A stretch of DNA of 64,000 bases from Ideonella margarita (GTDB lineage: Bacteria; Pseudomonadota; Gammaproteobacteria; Burkholderiales; Burkholderiaceae_C): assembly GCF_038066635.1 (NCBI RefSeq), contig NZ_JBBUTI010000004.1:248001-312000 (forward strand), in the 5' to 3' direction. A program made the position numbers and the translations under genes. Below the pieces are notes generated by a model. The model was not told the origin of the DNA. It searched no databases and saw only the letters and a program-made list of their open reading frames with translations. Below are positions 19,046 through 29,910 of the stretch, in pieces (the first letter of the stretch is position 1; each line of letters opens with the position of its first letter).

Positions 19046-21904
19046 ATGATGCAGCAACACAGGTCGAATTCGTACCTGTTCGGTGGCAACGCCCCGTACG
19101 TCGAAGAAATGTACGAGGCCTACCTCGACAATCCGGGCTCCGTGCCCGACAACTGGCGCGCCTACTTTGACGCGCTGCAGAACGTGCCCGCCACCGACGG
19201 CTCTGACAGCCGCGACGTGCCGCACGCTCCCGTGATCGAATCCTTTGCACAGCGTGCGAAGTCGAACGCGTTCACGGTCAAGGCTTCGTCCACCGACCTC
19301 GCCGTTGCCCGCAAGCAGGTGCATGTGCAGTCGCTGATCGCTGCCTACCGCTTCCTGGGTTCGCGCTGGGCCGATCTGGACCCGCTCAAGCGCACCGAGC
19401 GCCCCAAGATTCCGGAACTCGAGCCGTCGTTCTACGACCTGACCGAGTCCGACATGGACATCCCTTTCAGCGCGGCCAACACGTATTTCAGCAAGGCTGA
19501 AAACATGAGCCTGCGCGAAATCATGCAGGCCCTGCGTGAAACGTATTGCGGCTCCGTCGGCGCCGAGTTCATGCACTGCACGGACCCGACCGAAAAGCGC
19601 TGGTGGCAAGAGCGCCTGGAAAGTGCGCGCAGCAAGCCCACCTTCACGCCGGCCAAGCGCAAGCACATCCTTGATCGCCTGACCGCCGCTGAAGGCCTTG
19701 AGCGTTACCTGCACACCAAGTACGTCGGCCAGAAGCGTTTCTCGCTGGAAGGCGGCGAAAGCTTCATCGCCTCGATGGACGAGCTGGTGCAGCGCGCCGG
19801 TGAAAAGGGCGTCCAGGAAATCGTCATCGGCATGGCCCACCGCGGCCGTCTGAACGTGCTGGTGAACACCCTGGGCAAGATGCCCAAGGACCTGTTCGCC
19901 GAGTTCGACCACACCGCGCCTGAAGACCTGCCGGCCGGCGACGTGAAGTACCACCAAGGTTTCTCCAGCGACGTCAGCACGGCTGGCGGCCCGGTCCACC
20001 TGTCGCTGTCGTTCAACCCGTCGCACCTGGAAATCGTCAACCCGGTGGTTGAAGGCTCCGTCAAGGCGCGCATGGACCGCCGTGGCGACAAGACCGGCGA
20101 CCAGGTGCTGCCGATCCTGGTGCACGGTGACGCGGCCTTTGCAGGCCAGGGCGTCATCATGGAAACCCTGGCACTGGCCCAGACCCGTGGTTATTACACG
20201 GGCGGCACGGTGCATCTGGTCATCAACAACCAGATCGGTTTCACCACCTCCGACCCGCGCGACACCCGCTCCACGCTGTACTGCACCGACGTCGTCAAGA
20301 TGATCGAGGCACCGGTGCTGCACGTGAACGCCGATGATCCGGATGCCGTTGTCTGGTGCACCCAGCTGGCCATGGACTATCGCCAGCAGTTCAAGAAGGA
20401 CATCGTCGTTGACATCATCTGCTTCCGCAAGCTGGGTCACAACGAGCAGGACACCCCGGCGCTGACGCAGCCGCTGATGTACAAGACCATCGCCAAGCAC
20501 CCGGGCACGCGCAAGCTGTTCGGTGACAAGCTGGTCGCGCAAGGTGTGCTGCCGCCGGAAGGTCCGGACGAGATGGTCAAGGCCTACCGCGCCGCCATGG
20601 ACGAAGGCCGTCACACCGTGGACCCGGTGCTGACCAACTTCAAGAGCAAGTACGCCGTTGATTGGGCGCCGTTCCTGGGCAAGAAGTGGACGGACTCTGC
20701 CGACACCGCGCTGCCGCTGTCGGAAATCAAGCGACTCGCCGAGCGCATCACCACGATCCCGGCTGACTTCAAGCCGCATCCGCTGGTGCAGAAGGTGATC
20801 GCTGACCGCGCGGCCATGGGCCGTGGCGAGATCAACGTCGACTGGGGCATGGGTGAACACCTGGCTTACGCGTCGCTGGTGGCTTCGGGTTACCCGGTGC
20901 GCCTGTCGGGCGAAGACTGCGGCCGTGGCACGTTCGTGCACCGTCATGCTGTCCTGCACGACCAGAACCGCGAGAAGTTCGACGAGGGCACCTACATCCC
21001 TCTACAGAACATCGCCGAGAACCAGGCTCCGTACGTCGTCATCGACTCGATCCTGTCGGAAGAAGCGGTGCTGGGCTTCGAGTACGGCTACGCCGGCTCC
21101 GAGCCCAACACGCTGACGATCTGGGAAGGCCAGTTCGGCGACTTCGTCAACGGCGCACAGGTCGTGATCGACCAGTTCATCGCCTCGGGTGAAGTGAAGT
21201 GGGGCCGTGCCAACGGTCTCGTGCTGATGCTGCCGCACGGCTACGAAGGCCAGGGCCCGGAGCACAGCTCGGCCCGCCTGGAGCGCTTCATGCAGTTGTC
21301 CGCCGACAACAACATGCAAGTGGTTCAGCCGACCACCGCCAGCCAGATCTTCCACTTGCTGCGTCGCCAGATGGTGCGTCAGTTCCGCAAGCCGCTGATC
21401 ATCATGACGCCGAAGTCGCTGCTGCGTAACAAGGACGCGACCTCGTCGCTGTCCGAGTTCACGAAGGGCGAGTTCCGCACCGTGATCGGCGAGCTGAACG
21501 CCGACATCGACGCCAGCAAGGTCAAGCGCGTGATCGCTTGCTCGGGCAAGGTCTATTACGACCTGGTGAAGAAGCGCGAAGAGAAGAAGTCGCACGACGT
21601 GGCCATCATCCGCGTCGAGCAGCTCTATCCGTTCCCGCACAAGGCCTTTGCTGCCGAGCTGAAGAAGTACCCGAACGCCGCCGACATCGTGTGGTGCCAG
21701 GACGAGCCGCAAAACCAGGGCGCCTGGTTCTTCGTGCAGCACTATGTGCACGAGAACATGCTCGACGGCCAGAAGCTGGGTTATGCCGGCCGTCCGGCCT
21801 CGGCATCGCCGGCAGTGGGTTATGCCCACCTGCATCAGGAACAGCAGAAGGCGCTGCTGGACCAGGCCTTCGCCAAGCTCAAGGGCTTCATCCTCTCCAA
21901 GTAA
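19046..21904 (+). CDS. sucA: 2-oxoglutarate dehydrogenase E1 component
   Basis: Thiamine-diphosphate decarboxylase of the TCA-cycle 2-oxoglutarate dehydrogenase complex. The protein has 952 residues. The N-terminal MMQQHRSNSYLFGGNAPYVEE is the E2-contacting segment. Further on are GMAHRGRLNVLVN, the cofactor loop DVVCF-like IDIICFRKLGHNEQD and LPHGYEGQGPEHSSARLERF. The ATG at 19046, with a second ATG right after it, has AAAGGTGAG upstream; the longer open frame back to 18926 is not coding-like. sucB and lpd follow, giving E1, E2 and E3 in order. A perfect 10-bp hairpin begins immediately after the stop. Confidence 0.98.
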   Translation: MMQQHRSNSYLFGGNAPYVEEMYEAYLDNPGSVPDNWRAYFDALQNVPATDGSDSRDVPHAPVIESFAQRAKSNAFTVKASSTDLAVARKQVHVQSLIAAYRFLGSRWADLDPLKRTERPKIPELEPSFYDLTESDMDIPFSAANTYFSKAENMSLREIMQALRETYCGSVGAEFMHCTDPTEKRWWQERLESARSKPTFTPAKRKHILDRLTAAEGLERYLHTKYVGQKRFSLEGGESFIASMDELVQRAGEKGVQEIVIGMAHRGRLNVLVNTLGKMPKDLFAEFDHTAPEDLPAGDVKYHQGFSSDVSTAGGPVHLSLSFNPSHLEIVNPVVEGSVKARMDRRGDKTGDQVLPILVHGDAAFAGQGVIMETLALAQTRGYYTGGTVHLVINNQIGFTTSDPRDTRSTLYCTDVVKMIEAPVLHVNADDPDAVVWCTQLAMDYRQQFKKDIVVDIICFRKLGHNEQDTPALTQPLMYKTIAKHPGTRKLFGDKLVAQGVLPPEGPDEMVKAYRAAMDEGRHTVDPVLTNFKSKYAVDWAPFLGKKWTDSADTALPLSEIKRLAERITTIPADFKPHPLVQKVIADRAAMGRGEINVDWGMGEHLAYASLVASGYPVRLSGEDCGRGTFVHRHAVLHDQNREKFDEGTYIPLQNIAENQAPYVVIDSILSEEAVLGFEYGYAGSEPNTLTIWEGQFGDFVNGAQVVIDQFIASGEVKWGRANGLVLMLPHGYEGQGPEHSSARLERFMQLSADNNMQVVQPTTASQIFHLLRRQMVRQFRKPLIIMTPKSLLRNKDATSSLSEFTKGEFRTVIGELNADIDASKVKRVIACSGKVYYDLVKKREEKKSHDVAIIRVEQLYPFPHKAFAAELKKYPNAADIVWCQDEPQNQGAWFFVQHYVHENMLDGQKLGYAGRPASASPAVGYAHLHQEQQKALLDQAFAKLKGFILSK

Positions 21905-21936
21905 GTTAATGCGGACGCTCAAGGTGCCGCATTAAC
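21905..21936 (+). other. Perfect intercistronic stem-loop between sucA and sucB
   Basis: GTTAATGCGG (21905-21914) pairs completely with CCGCATTAAC (21927-21936) around a 12-base loop, starting at the base after the sucA stop. No U-tract follows, so it is more likely an mRNA-stabilising or processing element than a terminator. The rest of the 124-base gap is GC-rich, with further short repeats such as GGCGCC. Confidence 0.6.
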
Positions 21937-22028
21937 CCCGCGGTCCGGCGCGGCGCCTTCCAGGCGCTGGCCGGCCGCAGGACAGGCGCCAAGCTCCGAT
22001 GTTCAACGCATCGAGACAAATACACATC

Positions 22029-23282
22029 ATGGCAATCGTAGAAGTCAAAGTCCCCCAGCTGTCGGAATCCGTGGCTGAAGCCACCCTGCTGACCTGGAAG
22101 AAGAAGCCCGGTGAAGCCGTGGCGATCGATGAAATCCTGATCGAGATCGAGACCGACAAGGTCGTGCTCGAAGTGCCGGCGCCTGCCGCTGGCGTGATGG
22201 CTGCCCTCGTGGTGGCCGACGGTGGCACGGTCGTGAGCGACCAGGTCATCGCGCAGATCGACACCGAAGGCAAGGCCGGCGCTGCTGCTCCGGCTGCTGC
22301 CGCCGCTGCGCCGGCTGTGGCCGCCGCTGCTCCGGTGGCTGCCTCGGCTGACAAGTCGGGCGTGGCGATGCCTGCCGCCGCCAAGCTGCTGGCTGACAAC
22401 GGCCTGGCCGTGTCGGCTGTGGCTGGCACGGGCAAGGACGGCCGCGTCACCAAGGGTGACGTGCTGGGTGCCGTGGCTGCTGGCGCCGCCAAGCCGGCTG
22501 CCCCTGTGGCTGCTCCGGTGAACCCGGCCGTTGCCAAGCCGCTGCCGGCCGTGGCTGCACCTGCTGCACAGAACCTGGGTGATCGTCCGGAACAGCGCGT
22601 GCCGATGTCGCGTCTGCGTGCCCGCGTCGCCGAGCGTCTGGTGCAGTCGCAATCGACCAACGCCATCCTGACCACGTTCAACGAAGTGAACATGGCGCCG
22701 GTGATGGAGATGCGCAAGAAGTTCCAGGACAAGTTCGAGAAGGAACACGGCGTCAAGCTGGGCTTCATGAGCTTCTTCGTCAAGGCTGCCGTTCACGCCC
22801 TGAAGAAGTACCCGGTGCTGAACGCGTCGGTCGACGGCAACGACATCGTCTACCACGGCTTCTTCGACATCGGTATCGCTGTCGGCTCGCCGCGTGGCCT
22901 GGTCGTGCCGATCATCCGCAATGCGGATCAGCTGACCTTCGCTGAAATCGAGAAGAAGATCTCCGAGTTCGGCCAGAAGGCCAAGGACGGCAAGCTGGGC
23001 ATCGAAGAGCTGACCGGTGGCACGTTCTCGATCTCGAACGGCGGCACCTTCGGCTCGATGCTGTCGACCCCGATCATCAACCCGCCTCAGTCGGCCATCC
23101 TGGGCGTTCACGCCACCAAGGACCGCGCCGTGGTCGAGAACGGTCAGGTCGTGGTTCGCCCGATCAACTACCTCGCCATGTCGTATGACCACCGCATCAT
23201 CGACGGCCGTGAAGCCGTGCTGGGTCTGGTGGCCATGAAGGAAGCGCTGGAAGATCCGGCCCGTCTGCTGTTCGACATCTGA
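22029..23282 (+). CDS. sucB: Dihydrolipoamide succinyltransferase, E2 of 2-oxoglutarate dehydrogenase
   Basis: Core of the complex; transfers succinyl groups to CoA. The protein has 417 residues: an N-terminal lipoyl domain with Lys44 in EIETDKVVLEV, an Ala/Pro linker (about 80-115), an E3-binding domain (about 117-153, MPAAAKLLADNGL...GKDGRVTKGDV), a second linker and the catalytic domain ending in SYDHRIIDGREAV (His388 and Asp392). I chose the ATG at 22029 because MAIVEVKVPQLSESV is the conserved N-terminus; the upstream ATG at 21999 adds unrelated residues. Confidence 0.98.
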   Translation: MAIVEVKVPQLSESVAEATLLTWKKKPGEAVAIDEILIEIETDKVVLEVPAPAAGVMAALVVADGGTVVSDQVIAQIDTEGKAGAAAPAAAAAAPAVAAAAPVAASADKSGVAMPAAAKLLADNGLAVSAVAGTGKDGRVTKGDVLGAVAAGAAKPAAPVAAPVNPAVAKPLPAVAAPAAQNLGDRPEQRVPMSRLRARVAERLVQSQSTNAILTTFNEVNMAPVMEMRKKFQDKFEKEHGVKLGFMSFFVKAAVHALKKYPVLNASVDGNDIVYHGFFDIGIAVGSPRGLVVPIIRNADQLTFAEIEKKISEFGQKAKDGKLGIEELTGGTFSISNGGTFGSMLSTPIINPPQSAILGVHATKDRAVVENGQVVVRPINYLAMSYDHRIIDGREAVLGLVAMKEALEDPARLLFDI

Positions 23283-23299
23283 CGGTCAAAGGAAACTGC

Positions 23300-24727
<1,428 letters not shown>

Positions 24728-24755
24728 TCGGAGGGCTGACAAGCCCGATCAGCCA

Positions 24756-24789
24756 GCCCGCCGCCTGGCCCCAGGCGTGCGGGCTTTTT
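24756..24789 (+). terminator. Intrinsic terminator after lpdA
   Basis: GCCCGC (24756-24761) pairs with GCGGGC (24779-24784), extended by GCCTGG/CCAGGC inside, followed by five Ts. It ends 24 bases before the zapE start. Confidence 0.82.
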
Positions 24790-24812
24790 CCATTCTGAGG
24801 ACAATCGGTGCC

Positions 24813-25910
24813 ATGAGTGTTCGCCAGCTGTATCAGTCCATGCTCGACGAGCGTGGCTACGTCCCCGACGAGGCCCAACTGCGCGCAATCGACGCGCTGG
24901 AGCGGTGTGAAAACGAGTGGCTGGCGTACAAGGCACGTCGCGGCAACGCGCTGACCAAGATGCTGGTTCGCCCGCCGATTCCGCGGGGCGTGTACATGTA
25001 TGGCGGGGTGGGGCGCGGCAAGAGCTTCCTGATGGACTGCTTTTTCCAGTCCGTGCCGCTGAAGCGCAAGACGCGTCTGCACTTCCATGAGTTCATGCGC
25101 GAGGTGCACCGCGAACTGCAAGACCTGAAGGGCCGGCAGAATCCCCTGCAGGAGCTGGGGCAGCGCATTGCGCGTCGCTACCGCCTGATCTGCTTCGACG
25201 AATTCCACGTGGCGGACGTGACCGACGCGATGATCCTGCACCGCCTGCTGGAGTCGCTGTTCGACAACCGCGTGTCCATCGTCACGACCTCGAATTTCCA
25301 CCCGGACGGGTTGTACCCCAACGGGCTGCACCGCGACCGCATTCTGCCGGCCATCGAGCTGCTCAAGGACAAGATGGAGGTGCTGAACGTGGACGCTGGC
25401 AATGACTACCGGCGCCGCACGATGGAGCAGGTGCAGCTTTATCACACGCCCCTGGACGCAGCCGCTGATGCCGCGATGACCGCGGCCTTCGAGGGTCTGG
25501 CCGAGACGCGTGATGAATCGCCGGTGCTGCACATCGAGCACCGTGAGCTCAAGGCCCGTCGCCGTGCCGGTGGCGTGGTGTGGTTCGACTTCCAGACGTT
25601 GTGCGGCGGCCCGCGCTCGCAGAACGACTATCTGGAGCTGGCCACCCAGTTCCATACGTTGATGTTGTCTGGGGTGCCGCAGATGCCGCCGCGCCTGGCG
25701 TCTGAAGCCCGACGCTTCACCTGGCTGGTGGACGTGCTTTATGACCGTCGGGTCAAGCTGATCATGTCGGCGGAGGTGGCCCCTGAGGCGCTCTACACCG
25801 AGGGTCCGATGTCGCACGAGTTCCCGCGCACCGTGTCGCGGCTGACCGAGATGCAGTCGGCCGAATTTCTCGCGCTGGAGCGGCGGGACGTCGACACCTC
25901 GCTCACCTGA
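24813..25910 (+). CDS. zapE: Cell division protein ZapE (AFG1-like ATPase)
   Basis: AFG1-family P-loop ATPase; in E. coli ZapE binds the division ring and matters under low oxygen or heat. The protein has 365 residues with Walker A GGVGRGKS at 64-71, the Walker B-like LICFDEFHVADVTDAM and sensor segment VTTSNFHPDGLYPNGLHRDRILPAI. The ATG at 24813 gives the family N-terminus MSVRQLYQSML; the open frame upstream covers the lpdA terminator. The order sucA-sucB-lpd-zapE is usual in Burkholderiales. Confidence 0.95.
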   Translation: MSVRQLYQSMLDERGYVPDEAQLRAIDALERCENEWLAYKARRGNALTKMLVRPPIPRGVYMYGGVGRGKSFLMDCFFQSVPLKRKTRLHFHEFMREVHRELQDLKGRQNPLQELGQRIARRYRLICFDEFHVADVTDAMILHRLLESLFDNRVSIVTTSNFHPDGLYPNGLHRDRILPAIELLKDKMEVLNVDAGNDYRRRTMEQVQLYHTPLDAAADAAMTAAFEGLAETRDESPVLHIEHRELKARRRAGGVVWFDFQTLCGGPRSQNDYLELATQFHTLMLSGVPQMPPRLASEARRFTWLVDVLYDRRVKLIMSAEVAPEALYTEGPMSHEFPRTVSRLTEMQSAEFLALERRDVDTSLT

Positions 25911-25972
25911 GGCGGCTTGCCGTCGCCCCGGCCGTGTCGGGGCGGCGCTGGTTTCAGCGCTTGTTCCAGCGC

Positions 25973-26740
25973 TTACTTCAGCGCTTCAAACCGCACCAGC
26001 GCAAGCGACAGGTTGTCGCCCGTGCCGCGCGCACGCTGGCGCGCCTTGCTGATCAGCATTTCGCTGGCTTCACGCGGGGGCAGGGCGTGCACGATGGCGC
26101 CCAGCTCTTTCGGGCTCAGGTAGTGCCACAGGCCGTCCGAGCAGGCCAGCAGCGTGTCGCCGGCTTCCAGATACTCGATGTGGTCCAGGGCCACCGGCGG
26201 GTCTTGCTGGGTGCCCAGGCAGCCCGTGAGCAGGTTGCTCTGCGGGTGGGTGTTGGCCTGCGCTTCGGTGATCTTGCCCTCGTCGATCAGGCGCTGCACG
26301 TACGAGTGGTCGATCGTGCGACGCACCAGCTCAGGGCCGCGGAAATGGTAGACCCGCGAGTCACCCGCGTGCACGGTGTAGCCGGTGCGGTCGGGCATCA
26401 CCAGGAAGGCCGCCAGCGTGCTGTGCGGTTCCTCATCGGCGGTGATGGCCGTGAGCTTGATCATCAGGTGGGCCTCAACCACGAGTTGACGCAGCATCGT
26501 GGCGGCGTCGTCGGTGGCGGGGGTGAAGCGGTCAAACACCTGGCGCGCGGTCATCACCACCTGGTCGGCCGCGGTGCGGCCACCGCTCTTGCCACCCATG
26601 CCGTCCGCCACCATCGCGAGGGCGCAGCCCTGGACACGCGGATGCGCGATGATTTCCACCTGGTCTTGCTGGTAGGCGCGATCGCCCTTGTGCAGGCCGG
26701 TGGCGGCGGTGATTCGGAATCCCTGGGTGACGATGCTCAT
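25973..26740 (-). CDS. PP2C-family Ser/Thr protein phosphatase
   Basis: Metal-dependent phosphatase of 255 residues. The metal ligands and motifs are in order: QQDQV (Asp26), VADGMGG (Asp46), HAGDSRVY, CSDGLW and GTGDNLSLAL. No membrane segment or sensor domain is seen, so it is a minimal Stp1-like enzyme. I chose the ATG at 26740; a TTG at 26749 is also in frame. No Ser/Thr kinase is nearby, so its partner is unknown. It is convergent with zapE and divergent from the DUF465 gene 26 bases away. Confidence 0.88.
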   Translation of the reverse strand: MSIVTQGFRITAATGLHKGDRAYQQDQVEIIAHPRVQGCALAMVADGMGGKSGGRTAADQVVMTARQVFDRFTPATDDAATMLRQLVVEAHLMIKLTAITADEEPHSTLAAFLVMPDRTGYTVHAGDSRVYHFRGPELVRRTIDHSYVQRLIDEGKITEAQANTHPQSNLLTGCLGTQQDPPVALDHIEYLEAGDTLLACSDGLWHYLSPKELGAIVHALPPREASEMLISKARQRARGTGDNLSLALVRFEALK

Positions 26741-26766
26741 GGTGCGCAATATAAACTGTCATCACC

Positions 26767-26988
26767 GTGACCGACGATCCTTCAGCGCCCGCCAACCTGC
26801 ATTCGCCTCAGCGGCGGCTCATCGAGTTGCGCATTGAACACGCTGACCTGGATCACCTTGTTGACCGCATCGATCCTCTGGCACCGCCGGATGAGCTGAC
26901 GCTGCGTCGCCTGAAAAAGCGCCGTTTGCTGTTGCGCGACCAGATTGCCCGCCTTGAGCGGTCGCTGGAACCTCCCGAGCCTGCCTGA
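26767..26988 (+). CDS. Small YdcH-family (DUF465) protein
   Basis: 73 residues from a GTG start, the only start codon available. The sequence is predicted to be a helical hairpin: RRLIELRIEHADLDHLVDRI and TLRRLKKRRLLLRDQIARLE with a short turn, the DUF465 pattern (H-x-x-L-D...LKKxRLxLKDxI). The function is not established. It ends six bases before the helicase start and is probably cotranscribed with it. Confidence 0.8.
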   Translation: MTDDPSAPANLHSPQRRLIELRIEHADLDHLVDRIDPLAPPDELTLRRLKKRRLLLRDQIARLERSLEPPEPA

Positions 26989-26994
26989 GAGCCC

Positions 26995-28983
26995 ATGACC
27001 GATACAGATTCCCTGCGTGCCGATGATGAAGCATTGGCCCATGCGGTAGCGCTCGCCTTTGCCCAGGGTGGGCCGCTGGGCTCGGCCGATACCGGCTACT
27101 CGCCGCGCGATGTGCAGATCACCATGGCCGAGGCGGTGGCCCAGGCCATCGATGACCGCGCCGCACTGGTGACCGAAGCCGGCACCGGCGTCGGCAAGAC
27201 CTTCGCCTACCTCGTGCCGGTGCTGTTGTCCGGCCGTCGCACGCTGGTCAGCACGGCCACCAAGAACCTGCAGGACCAGCTGTTCTACCGCGACCTGCCG
27301 CGCCTGCGCGACGCCTTGAAGCTGCCCGCCACCGTGGCCTTGCTCAAGGGGCGGTCGAGCTACCTCTGCCGCCATCGGCTGACCCAGGCCCGCGAGGGCG
27401 CCACGCTGGCCGACCGCATGGCTGTGCGCGCGCTGTCGCGCATCGAAACCTGGGCGCATTCGACCGCCAGCGGCGACATGAGCGAGATCGACGGGCTCGA
27501 TGAACGCTCGGACGTGATCCCGCTGGTCACGTCCACCCGCGACAACTGCCTGGGCAGCGAGTGCCCTGAGTTCCACAACTGCCATGTGATGCGCGCCCGC
27601 CGCGACGCCATGGCGGCCGACATCGTCGTCGTCAATCACCATCTGTTTTTCGCCGATCTGGCCCTGCGCGACAGCGGCGTGGCGGAGCTCTTGCCCTCGG
27701 TGGACGTGGCGGTGTTCGACGAGGCCCACCAGATGGTGGAGGCGGGCGTCCAGTTTCTGGGGCAGGCCATCGGCACGGGCCAGGTGATGGACTTCTCCCG
27801 CGACATGGTGGCCGCAGGTTTGCAATACGCCCGCGGCCTCAAGCCCTGGCAAGAGCTGAGCGCCGGCTGCGAGCTGGCCGCCCGCGAGCTGCGGCTGGCG
27901 GCTGCCGGTGATCAGCGCGAGGTGCGCGGCATCCAGAAGCGCCGCTGGGACGAGGCCGTGCGCAACCCCCTGCTGCAGACTTCGCTGGAAACGCTCGGCG
28001 AGAAGCTGCACCTCGCTGAAGCCGCGCTGGAAGGCGTGGCCGAAGCCTCCCCCGACCTGGCGCGGCTGCAAACCCGCGCACGTGAATTGGCGGCGCAATG
28101 CGCGCGCTTCCAGCTGGAAACGGCTGAAGAGCGTGTGCGCTGGATCGACCTCACGCCCAACCAGGCCCGCCTGATCGAGTCGCCGCTCGACATCCGCGCC
28201 ATGATGGGTGAGCAACGCGCCAGTGCCGCCCGCGCCTGGGTGTTCACCTCGGCCACGCTGGGGGACGACGAGGGCCTGACCTGGTTCTGTGAAGCCGCTG
28301 GCCTGGATGACGCCCGCAAGCTGCGGGTGGGCAGCCCGTTCCGGTACGAGGAGCATGCGCGGGTGTATGTGCCGCCGCGGTTCCCGGCCCCGAATGAAGA
28401 GCAGCACCCGGTGATGGTGGGCCGGGCCTCGGCGCACTGCGCGGCGGCCTTGGGCGGACGCACCTTCGTGCTCACCACCACCCTGCGCGCACTGCGCATC
28501 GTGGCCGACGCCCTGGTGGCTGAGTTGAAGGCCCTGGACAAGCCGCTGGAGGTGCTGGTGCAGGGCACAGCCGCCAAACGCACGTTGCTCAACCGCTTTC
28601 AGCAAGGCGGCAGCGTGCTGGTCGGCTCGCACAGCTTCTGGGAAGGCATCGACGTGCCTGGCGACGCCTTGCAGTGCGTGGTGATCGACAAGCTGCCGTT
28701 CCCGCCGCCGAATGACCCGTTGGTCGAGGCGCGGGTGCGTCAGTTGAAGTCACAAGGGCGTGATGCCTTCAACGACTACTTCGTGGCAGAGGCGGCGATC
28801 GCCTTGAAGCAAGGGGCTGGGCGCTTGATTCGCACCGAAACCGACAAGGGCTTGCTGGTGATCTGCGATACCCGTCTGCACCAGGCCCGCTACGGCGCCC
28901 GGCTCATGCAGTCCTTGCCGCCGATGACGCCGCTGGACACCGGCGAGCAGGCCTTGTCGTGGCTGCGCGGCCTGGCCAGCTGA
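26995..28983 (+). CDS. ATP-dependent DNA helicase, DinG/YoaA (XPD-like) family
   Basis: Superfamily 2 Fe-S helicase of 662 residues that unwinds 5'-3' and helps with R-loops or blocked forks. Walker A is EAGTGVGKT at 61-69, and the DEAH box is in VAVFDEAHQM. The four Fe-S cysteines fit SSYLC, DNC, SEC and HNC between residues 120 and 205. The C-terminal half has motifs GSHSFWEGIDVPGD and QGAGRLIRTETDKG. The Fe-S spacing and length fit YoaA better than DinG. Preceded by the DUF465 gene in the same direction. Confidence 0.9.
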   Translation: MTDTDSLRADDEALAHAVALAFAQGGPLGSADTGYSPRDVQITMAEAVAQAIDDRAALVTEAGTGVGKTFAYLVPVLLSGRRTLVSTATKNLQDQLFYRDLPRLRDALKLPATVALLKGRSSYLCRHRLTQAREGATLADRMAVRALSRIETWAHSTASGDMSEIDGLDERSDVIPLVTSTRDNCLGSECPEFHNCHVMRARRDAMAADIVVVNHHLFFADLALRDSGVAELLPSVDVAVFDEAHQMVEAGVQFLGQAIGTGQVMDFSRDMVAAGLQYARGLKPWQELSAGCELAARELRLAAAGDQREVRGIQKRRWDEAVRNPLLQTSLETLGEKLHLAEAALEGVAEASPDLARLQTRARELAAQCARFQLETAEERVRWIDLTPNQARLIESPLDIRAMMGEQRASAARAWVFTSATLGDDEGLTWFCEAAGLDDARKLRVGSPFRYEEHARVYVPPRFPAPNEEQHPVMVGRASAHCAAALGGRTFVLTTTLRALRIVADALVAELKALDKPLEVLVQGTAAKRTLLNRFQQGGSVLVGSHSFWEGIDVPGDALQCVVIDKLPFPPPNDPLVEARVRQLKSQGRDAFNDYFVAEAAIALKQGAGRLIRTETDKGLLVICDTRLHQARYGARLMQSLPPMTPLDTGEQALSWLRGLAS

Positions 28984-28989
28984 AATGAA

Positions 28990-29012
28990 AATGCCCGCGT
29001 GATGCGGGCATT
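28990..29012. terminator. Shared terminator hairpin between the helicase gene and bamD
   Basis: AATGCCCGC - gtgat - GCGGGCATT is a perfect 9-bp stem between two convergent genes. On the minus strand it is followed by ATTTTCATTT, so it probably serves bamD better; on the plus strand the T-run is poor. Confidence 0.6.
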
Positions 29013-29061
29013 GCAGTGTCTGTTGGGGCAGGGCGGCGAACGCCGTGCCAAGCTCAGTGGA

Positions 29062-29874
29062 TCACCAGAGCTGCCACCAGGGCTTGTCAGCCGCCTGGGT
29101 CTTGCCGGTCAGGAAGGCGCTGTCCGGGAAGTTGCCCTTCATGACGCGGCTGGCGTCATCGCGCAGCTGGGTCAGGCCAAGGCGGTCGTAGGCCTGGGTC
29201 ATGATGTAGAGCGCTTCTTCCGAGGCCGGGGCTTGCGGGTAGGTGGTGACGGCGGCCTGCGCGCGGTTTGCGGCGGCAATCCAGGCACCACGGGTCAGGT
29301 AGTAGCGGGCCACATGCACTTCATAGTCGGCCAGCGCGTTGACGATGAAGTCCATGCGCGGACGGGCGTCTGCGGCGTACTTCGAGTCCGGGAACTGCTC
29401 AACCAGCTGCTTGAACGACTGGTGGGCTTCGCGCGATGCCTGCTGGTCACGCTCGGACATGCTCTGGCGGGACAGGAAGCCCAGCAAGCCCAGGTCATCG
29501 TTGTAGTTCACCAGGCCGCGCAGGTACAGCGCGTAGTCCAGCGCCGAGCTGGACGGGTTGAACTTGATGAAGCGGTCCAGCGTGGACAGGGCCTGCGCCT
29601 TTTCGCCAGACTTCCAGTAGGCGTAAGCCAGATCCAGCTGCGATTGCTGGGCCAGCAAGGTGCCGCCAGCGCGGCCTTCGACACGCTCCAGCGACTTGAT
29701 TGCACCTGCCCAATTGCCGCCGGCCATTTCTTCCTTGGCATCTGCATACAATTTCTCGGCCGACCCCTTCATCAGTTCTTCGTCTTTCGGAGACGTACCG
29801 CAGGCTGCCAAGGTGGCTACCAAGGCGGCCAAGGCAAATCGCGTCACACGGCGCGAAAACAGGGATTGGGTCAT
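29062..29874 (-). CDS. bamD: Outer membrane assembly lipoprotein BamD
   Basis: Lipoprotein of the BAM complex that inserts beta-barrel proteins in the outer membrane; BamB is also in this window. The protein has 270 residues, a signal peptide ending LAAC with lipid-bearing Cys25, then TPR repeats (AEKLYADAKEEMAGGNWAGA and following). I chose the ATG at 29874 because the signal begins there; the open frame upstream to 30357 is antisense to rluD. It is divergent from rluD, as in E. coli, with a consensus TATAAT on the minus strand at 29933-29938. Confidence 0.95.
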   Translation of the reverse strand: MTQSLFSRRVTRFALAALVATLAACGTSPKDEELMKGSAEKLYADAKEEMAGGNWAGAIKSLERVEGRAGGTLLAQQSQLDLAYAYWKSGEKAQALSTLDRFIKFNPSSSALDYALYLRGLVNYNDDLGLLGFLSRQSMSERDQQASREAHQSFKQLVEQFPDSKYAADARPRMDFIVNALADYEVHVARYYLTRGAWIAAANRAQAAVTTYPQAPASEEALYIMTQAYDRLGLTQLRDDASRVMKGNFPDSAFLTGKTQAADKPWWQLW

Positions 29875-29910
29875 GGGTCTGGTGAGCCCGTGGTGCTGGA
29901 TGCGCCACGG

